Source of the DNA: Prolixibacteraceae bacterium
GTDB taxonomy: Bacteria > Bacteroidota > Bacteroidia > Bacteroidales > Prolixibacteraceae
NCBI GenBank assembly: GCA_016788685.1
Contig: JAEUSS010000536.1
Span: 1 to 11,870, forward strand
DNA length: 11,870 nucleotides
Direction of reading: 5' to 3'
The translations under genes and the position numbers were made by a program. Of this stretch, positions 7,921 through 11,870 are shown one piece after another. Below the pieces are notes generated by a model. The model searched no databases and had not been told where the DNA came from. It worked only from the letters and a program-made list of their open reading frames with translations. Positions within the stretch are counted from its first letter, which is position 1, and the number at the start of each line of letters is the position of its first letter.

Positions 7921-9700
7921 ACCGGGATAAATGGCGTTCGTCTGAAAATAAGATCGCCGTATTGATCAACGCCAGATGCGAATATGCCTGAGGGAAATTA
8001 CCCAATTGCCGCTTGGACTCAAAATCCAGATCCTCGCTGAATAAGCCAAGGTGATTGGAATACCCGACAATTTTATCAAAAATCTGCTGAGCTTCATCCG
8101 TCTGGCCTGTTACATAAAGCCCGCGGATGAGCCAGAAGGTACAGATGGTAAACGAAGACGACAGCCGTCCGAAATCATCGGCGTTAATGTAACGATACAT
8201 CAATCCTTTATAAAAAAGTTCTTTTTTAATTGCCTGAACAGTTTTTTTATACCGTTCGTCAGTGCCGGAAATAAAACCATATTCCTCCATCAGCAAAAGC
8301 GACGCATCCAGATCGGTTTCGTGATAAGTTTGCGTAAAACTTTGCATTTGCTCGTTCCAGCCATTTTCCAGAATATCTTTTTTTATGTTTTCGGCTTCTT
8401 TTTTCCAGCTTTTTGCATATTCTGTCAAATTCAGTAATTGAGCAATCTTCCGCCCCCGGTCCAACGTTACCCAGCACATTATTTTCGAGAAAACAAAGTG
8501 TTTGTCGGTGTTGCGTATTTCCCAGATTCCTTTGTCCGGATTTTTCCAGTCGGCAATAACAGCCCTTACAATATTCCGTACCACTTCCCAAATGTCTTCA
8601 ATCTCATCAAGTGTTCCCGGAAAATACTTGTAGTACTGGTAAATAACATTCATCAGATAGCCATATACATCATTTTGCTTCTGGAAGTAAGCCGCATTTC
8701 CGATCCTGACCGGCTTTGAGTTTTCGTAGCCGCTTAAATGTGTGAGTTCTTCTTCGTGCAAAATCCGCTCGCCCCGGATGCCGTACATGATCTGAAACTT
8801 ATCCTGCTTCGACTTCAAGATTCCCTTGATAAACACAATGAACCGACGTGCTGATTCGTCATGCCCGATGCTCAGCAAGGTTTCAATCGACATCGAGGCA
8901 TCCCGAAGCCAGCAAAAGCGGTAGTCCCAATTCCGCACTTCACCAATGGTTTCCGGAATACTGGTGGTTAAGGCTGCCAAAACCGCACCACTGGGCTGAT
9001 AGGACATCAGTTTCAGAATCAGCGAACTGCGCGTAATCATCGCATTGTACGTTTTGAACTTCCGGGAGCGGTTGACCCAGTTTAACCAATATACTTTGGT
9101 CCGGTTATATTCAAGGCTTACCCTGGCAATGTCAATATTTATCAGCTTCTGGTTGTTCGACAAAAGGATAAATTGGTCACTTTCCAGAACAACTTCTTTT
9201 TTTCCCAGAATTGATGCAAACTGAAGGCTCGAATAAAGGTAAACGCAGTCCAGCGGATCGTCAACCGACTGACTTTTGATAAACCTCTTGCTAATATAAT
9301 GAACAGCCTCTTTTTCAGCATATTTCATTTTCGGATTGTAATTTATCCCGAAGACCGGCTTTCCGGATAAATGCCTGATATACCTGTATATTTCAGGAGG
9401 AAGGTAATAATTGGCATCAAAGAGTTTATACCGGGGCATAAAATCGATCACCTCAAAACTACCTTCTTCGGAAGTAAATAACGTACTCAGGATATTGGTA
9501 TTTTCAATGTATTTCTGCGTGATTGAATATTGATCTGAAACTTCGAAGCTAAATTCACCGCCTTTTTCAACATCCAGTATTTTTGAAAAAATAGAAGGCG
9601 AATCAAAATCAGGAAAGCAAAACCACTCAATACTACCTTTTTCAGAGATTAAGGCTGCACTTCTGCAATTCCCGACTACGCCATAATTTAAGTTTTGCAT
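7907..9700 (-). CDS. Glycoside hydrolase family 15 protein (glucoamylase/trehalase-like)
   Basis: A 597-residue inverting alpha-glucosidase of GH15. There is an N-terminal beta-sandwich (about 1-220, opening with NLNYGVVGNCRSAALISEKG) and an (alpha/alpha)6 barrel beyond it. Hallmarks are RNWDYRFCWLRDAS 256-269, GIWEIR 391-396 with the probable general acid E394, HFVFSKIMCWVTLDRG 401-416, and LFSEDLD 553-559 with the probable base E556, followed by QLGNFPQAYSHLALI 565-579. No signal peptide is visible, so it should act in the cytoplasm. Known intracellular GH15 enzymes include glucoamylases, glucodextranases and the GH15 trehalases of mycobacteria and Thermoplasma. Convergence with a trehalose synthesis operon makes trehalase a reasonable guess, but glycogen- or maltodextrin-derived substrates remain possible. 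The ATG at 9698-9700 gives the standard family N-terminus. Confidence 0.93.
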   Translation of the reverse strand: MQNLNYGVVGNCRSAALISEKGSIEWFCFPDFDSPSIFSKILDVEKGGEFSFEVSDQYSITQKYIENTNILSTLFTSEEGSFEVIDFMPRYKLFDANYYLPPEIYRYIRHLSGKPVFGINYNPKMKYAEKEAVHYISKRFIKSQSVDDPLDCVYLYSSLQFASILGKKEVVLESDQFILLSNNQKLINIDIARVSLEYNRTKVYWLNWVNRSRKFKTYNAMITRSSLILKLMSYQPSGAVLAALTTSIPETIGEVRNWDYRFCWLRDASMSIETLLSIGHDESARRFIVFIKGILKSKQDKFQIMYGIRGERILHEEELTHLSGYENSKPVRIGNAAYFQKQNDVYGYLMNVIYQYYKYFPGTLDEIEDIWEVVRNIVRAVIADWKNPDKGIWEIRNTDKHFVFSKIMCWVTLDRGRKIAQLLNLTEYAKSWKKEAENIKKDILENGWNEQMQSFTQTYHETDLDASLLLMEEYGFISGTDERYKKTVQAIKKELFYKGLMYRYINADDFGRLSSSFTICTFWLIRGLYVTGQTDEAQQIFDKIVGYSNHLGLFSEDLDFESKRQLGNFPQAYSHLALINTAILFSDERHLSRFIRP

Positions 9701-9735
9701 AACTACTTGTTTCTTTGATTATTGCTAAAAATAGT

Positions 9736-9766
9736 CAAATATTCTCAGAATAAGAAGCGATTGCAA
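9736..9766 (-). promoter_or_regulatory. Candidate Bacteroidota promoter for the GH15 gene
   Basis: Read on the minus strand, TTG (9766-9764) is followed after 20 bases by AATATTTG (9743-9736), one mismatch from the TAnnTTTG -7 consensus and with a plausible spacing. It would give a leader of roughly 30 bases before the GH15 ATG. Consensus match only. Confidence 0.45.
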
Positions 9767-9802
9767 GTCCTGCCGAACCTTCCGGAGCTGGTTTCCTAAA
9801 GG

Positions 9803-9814
9803 TTTTCCGGAAAA
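9803..9814. repeat. 12-base perfect palindrome TTTTCCGGAAAA
   Basis: A self-complementary 12-mer in the middle of the GH15/symporter divergent region. TTCCGGA at 9780-9786 and ATCCGG at 9828-9833 flank it at roughly 24-base steps. It could be an operator shared by the two divergent genes. TCCGGA is common throughout this window, so chance is a real alternative. Confidence 0.25.
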
Positions 9815-9873
9815 TCTCCCGAAGTTTATCCGGCGAAAAAAACGGATGAATAAAAAGGTTTAAAAGCTTTTAT

Positions 9874-9881
9874 TACATTTG
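9874..9881 (+). promoter_or_regulatory. Candidate -7 box of the symporter gene
   Basis: TACATTTG matches the Bacteroidota -7 consensus TAnnTTTG exactly, 21 bases before the symporter ATG, which would leave a short leader. The -33 region has no clear TTG, so the call rests on the -7 match. Confidence 0.45.
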
Positions 9882-9902
9882 TTTTCAAGCTAAAAACGAT
9901 GT

Positions 9903-11120
9903 ATGCTCCCAAAACTTAAATTGCACTGGCAAATACTGATCGCATTGATTCTTGCTGTCGCCTTTGGTTACTTTACACCCAACCTGGTTCAATATGTTTC
10001 GTGGATGGGTGTTATTTTTCTTCGTGGACTGAACATGGTGGTTGTTCCGCTTATTCTGAGCTCCATTATCAGTGGTGTTGCCAGTATTGGCAGTGGGACA
10101 AATCTGGGGCGTCTGGGCGCTAAAACATTATCATATTATATACTTACTAGCCTGATTGCCATTCTGATCGGTTTACTATTTGTCAATTTACTACAGCCAG
10201 GAGTTGGAGCAAACCTCGGAAATGCAGAAACTGTCAATTCGTTGCCAACTGCCGGAAATTCGGTGAGTGATATCCTGGTCCGGATCATTCCTGACAATAT
10301 TTTCGATGCCATGAGCAAGGGACAGATTCTTCCGGTTATCTTCTTCGCCATACTTTTTGGAGCCTTTATCACTCAGATCCCGGCGAAAAAACAAGAATTT
10401 CTGGTTAATTTATTCGACTCTGTTTTTGAAGTAATGATGAAAATTACCATGTTCATCATTCGTTTTACTCCACTCGGAGTATTCGCCATCGTTTCGAAAG
10501 AAGTAGCCAAAAACTCCGGATCACTTGGGAATATTGCCGGAAGTTTGGGTATTTATATGCTGACTGTACTTATCAGCCTTATTGTTCACGGAGGAATTAT
10601 CCTGCCATTGTCTGTAAAAATTATCGGGAAAGCCAATCCTTATAAGCATTTCAGGAATATGGCCGCTCCGCTGCTGACAGCCTTTTCCACATCATCATCT
10701 AATGCAGCCCTGCCTTTGTCCATGGAAGCTACAGAGCATAAAAATGGAGTCTCGTCCAAAATAACCAGTTTCACCTTGCCGCTGGGGGCAACCATCAACA
10801 TGAACGGAACTGCACTTTACGAGTGTGTCGCTGTTATTTTTATAGCCCAGGCTTATGGCATTAATTTGTCAATAGGGCAGCAGGCCATCGTAGTTGTTAC
10901 CGCGCTTCTGGCGGCCATTGGCTCTGCCGGAATACCAATGGCCGGATTGGTCATGATGACCATCGTCTTAACTGCTGTCAATCTTCCGCTTGAAGGTGTT
11001 GGACTAATCCTGGCTGTCGACCGAATACTGGACATGTCGCGCACAACCATCAATGTTTGGGGTGACACTTGTGCTGCGGTAATCATTGCCAAATCAGAAG
11101 GGGAGAAGCTGAATATTTAA
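9903..11120 (+). CDS. Dicarboxylate/amino acid:cation symporter (Glu/Asp type)
   Basis: A 405-residue inner-membrane transporter of the DAACS (SLC1, GltPh-like) family that imports acidic amino acids or dicarboxylates with cations. Family elements: an N-terminal six-helix scaffold (about 5-235), hairpin 1 with FSTSSSNAALP 261-271, TM7 with LGATINMNGTALYE 294-307, hairpin 2 with AAIGSAGIP 337-345, and TM8 with DRILDMSRTTINVWGD 373-388. D377 and R380 match the GltPh pair D394/R397 that holds the amino group and side-chain carboxylate, favouring glutamate or aspartate over plain dicarboxylates. N384 and D388 match GltPh sodium residues N401 and D405. Oddity: the usual NMDGT motif reads NMNGT, with N301 replacing a sodium-site Asp (D312 in GltPh). 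It starts 202 bases from the divergent GH15 gene and ends at the terminator shared with aroC, so it is probably monocistronic. Family certain, substrate inferred. Confidence 0.93.
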   Translation: MLPKLKLHWQILIALILAVAFGYFTPNLVQYVSWMGVIFLRGLNMVVVPLILSSIISGVASIGSGTNLGRLGAKTLSYYILTSLIAILIGLLFVNLLQPGVGANLGNAETVNSLPTAGNSVSDILVRIIPDNIFDAMSKGQILPVIFFAILFGAFITQIPAKKQEFLVNLFDSVFEVMMKITMFIIRFTPLGVFAIVSKEVAKNSGSLGNIAGSLGIYMLTVLISLIVHGGIILPLSVKIIGKANPYKHFRNMAAPLLTAFSTSSSNAALPLSMEATEHKNGVSSKITSFTLPLGATINMNGTALYECVAVIFIAQAYGINLSIGQQAIVVVTALLAAIGSAGIPMAGLVMMTIVLTAVNLPLEGVGLILAVDRILDMSRTTINVWGDTCAAVIIAKSEGEKLNI

Positions 11121-11130
11121 TGATACCCGG

Positions 11131-11173
11131 AAATAACAAAAAAGGCCGGATTTTCCGGCCTTTTTTGTTATTT
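11131..11173. terminator. Bidirectional rho-independent terminator
   Basis: The 19-base arm 11131-11149 is an exact reverse complement of 11155-11173 around a 5-base loop (ATTTT). The core is GGCCGG/CCGGCC with an A-run on one side and a T-run on the other, so it makes a GC stem plus U-tract in both directions. It ends the symporter transcript 10 bases after its stop and also the convergent aroC transcript, whose last codon and stop lie inside the arm. Confidence 0.92.
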
Positions 11174-11870
11174 CTGATTTATCCTGTTTAATAAATAATG
11201 ATCGGCCAGTACAATGGCCGCCATCGATTCCACAATCGGAACAGCCCGGGGCAGAACACAAGGATCGTGCCGGCCTTTCGGATTGATTATCACCTCATTC
11301 TCGGATTTATCAACGGTATTTTGTTCTTTTAGCAATGTTGCGATGGGCTTAAATGCGACATTGAAGTAGATGTCTTCGCCGTTCGAAATACCTCCTTGTA
11401 TCCCTCCGGAATGATTGGTTTTTGTCCGCACTCCGTTTTCTGTCTTAACGAAAACATCATTGTGCTCAGAGCCTGACAAACGGGTCCCGTCAAAGCCGGA
11501 ACCATACTCAAAACCTTTCACTGCATTAATTCCAAGCATAGCGAAACCCAAATCGGCATGCAATTTATTAAACACAGGTTCTCCCCAACCTGCCGGAACG
11601 CCCCGAATGACTCCACTCACCACACCTCCAACAGTGTCGTGATTTCGTCCGGCTTCTTCAATACGCGCTATCATTTGTTCGGCAACGCCTTGGTCCGGAC
11701 ATCGAACGATATTCGATTCCGTCAGACTCAAATCAAGTTCGGTATACGATTTTGTAACCTGAATATTTCCAACCCTTGAAACATAGGCCTGGATTGAAAC
11801 ACCGGCTTTTTTCAGGAGTAGTTTGGCTACCGCACCGGCAACTACGCGAGCAATAGTCTCGCGTGCTGAA
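11168..11870 (-). CDS. aroC: Chorismate synthase, 5' end beyond the window
   Basis: The last 233 residues of the enzyme that converts 5-enolpyruvylshikimate-3-phosphate to chorismate, the final step of the shikimate pathway, using reduced FMN as cofactor. The frame is open to the right edge, beginning mid-gene at [19 protein letters not shown], a central block of the family. About 120-130 N-terminal residues are therefore missing; the full protein is usually about 360. A TTG at 11731 is internal, not the start. Further family signatures are [20 protein letters not shown], then [20 protein letters not shown] and the C-terminal [18 protein letters not shown]. No frameshift is seen. It converges on the symporter gene, sharing the terminator hairpin, and has no functional link to it that I can see. 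Confidence 0.97.
   Translation of the reverse strand, partial: SARETIARVVAGAVAKLLLKKAGVSIQAYVSRVGNIQVTKSYTELDLSLTESNIVRCPDQGVAEQMIARIEEAGRNHDTVGGVVSGVIRGVPAGWGEPVFNKLHADLGFAMLGINAVKGFEYGSGFDGTRLSGSEHNDVFVKTENGVRTKTNHSGGIQGGISNGEDIYFNVAFKPIATLLKEQNTVDKSENEVIINPKGRHDPCVLPRAVPIVESMAAIVLADHYLLNRINQK

Noticed and set aside
8051..9036. Plus-strand open frames opposite the GH15 gene
   Set aside because: They are shadows of a gene with clear GH15 motifs along its whole length and show no recognisable protein features.

Overview
The window looks like a chromosomal segment from a marine- or gut-type member of the Bacteroidota (Bacteroidales/Marinilabiliales-like). This rests on protein character (a FucI plus GntR/LacI-hybrid regulator pair, a TolB-like PD40 propeller protein, a fused trehalose-phosphate synthase/phosphatase), moderate GC, weak Shine-Dalgarno signals, and two candidate promoters resembling the Bacteroidota TTG...TAnnTTTG consensus. 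The exact genus cannot be read from the sequence. I see no tRNA, rRNA, CRISPR array, transposase or phage gene.

Layout. Left block, all on the minus strand and read right to left: L-fucose isomerase (fucI), a GntR-type regulator with a LacI-like sensor domain, and a secreted protein with a laminin-G/DUF1349-like domain plus a PD40 beta-propeller that runs off the left edge. This looks like a fucose (or D-arabinose) utilisation fragment with its own regulator; the kinase, aldolase and permease are not in the window. A 392-base divergent intergenic region separates it from the centre block.

Centre block: a plus-strand two-gene operon of bifunctional trehalose-6-phosphate synthase/phosphatase and an MscS-type mechanosensitive channel, coupled by a 4-base ATGA overlap. 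A cytoplasmic glycoside hydrolase family 15 protein converges on it from the minus strand, and the two coding ends overlap by 14 bases. Together these suggest an osmoadaptation cassette: make trehalose, release solutes on down-shock, and possibly hydrolyse trehalose. The trehalase role for the GH15 is an inference.

Right block: a plus-strand glutamate/aspartate-type cation symporter (DAACS/SLC1 family) and, convergent to it, the C-terminal two thirds of chorismate synthase (aroC), which continues beyond the right edge. A strong symmetric hairpin between them serves as a bidirectional terminator.

Most of the window is ordinary metabolic chromosome. I found no clear new system. The points most worth a second look are the trehalose/MscS/GH15 arrangement, a perfect dyad between fucI and its regulator, a 10-base-phased repeat in the divergent region, and an Asp-to-Asn change in the symporter's sodium-site motif.
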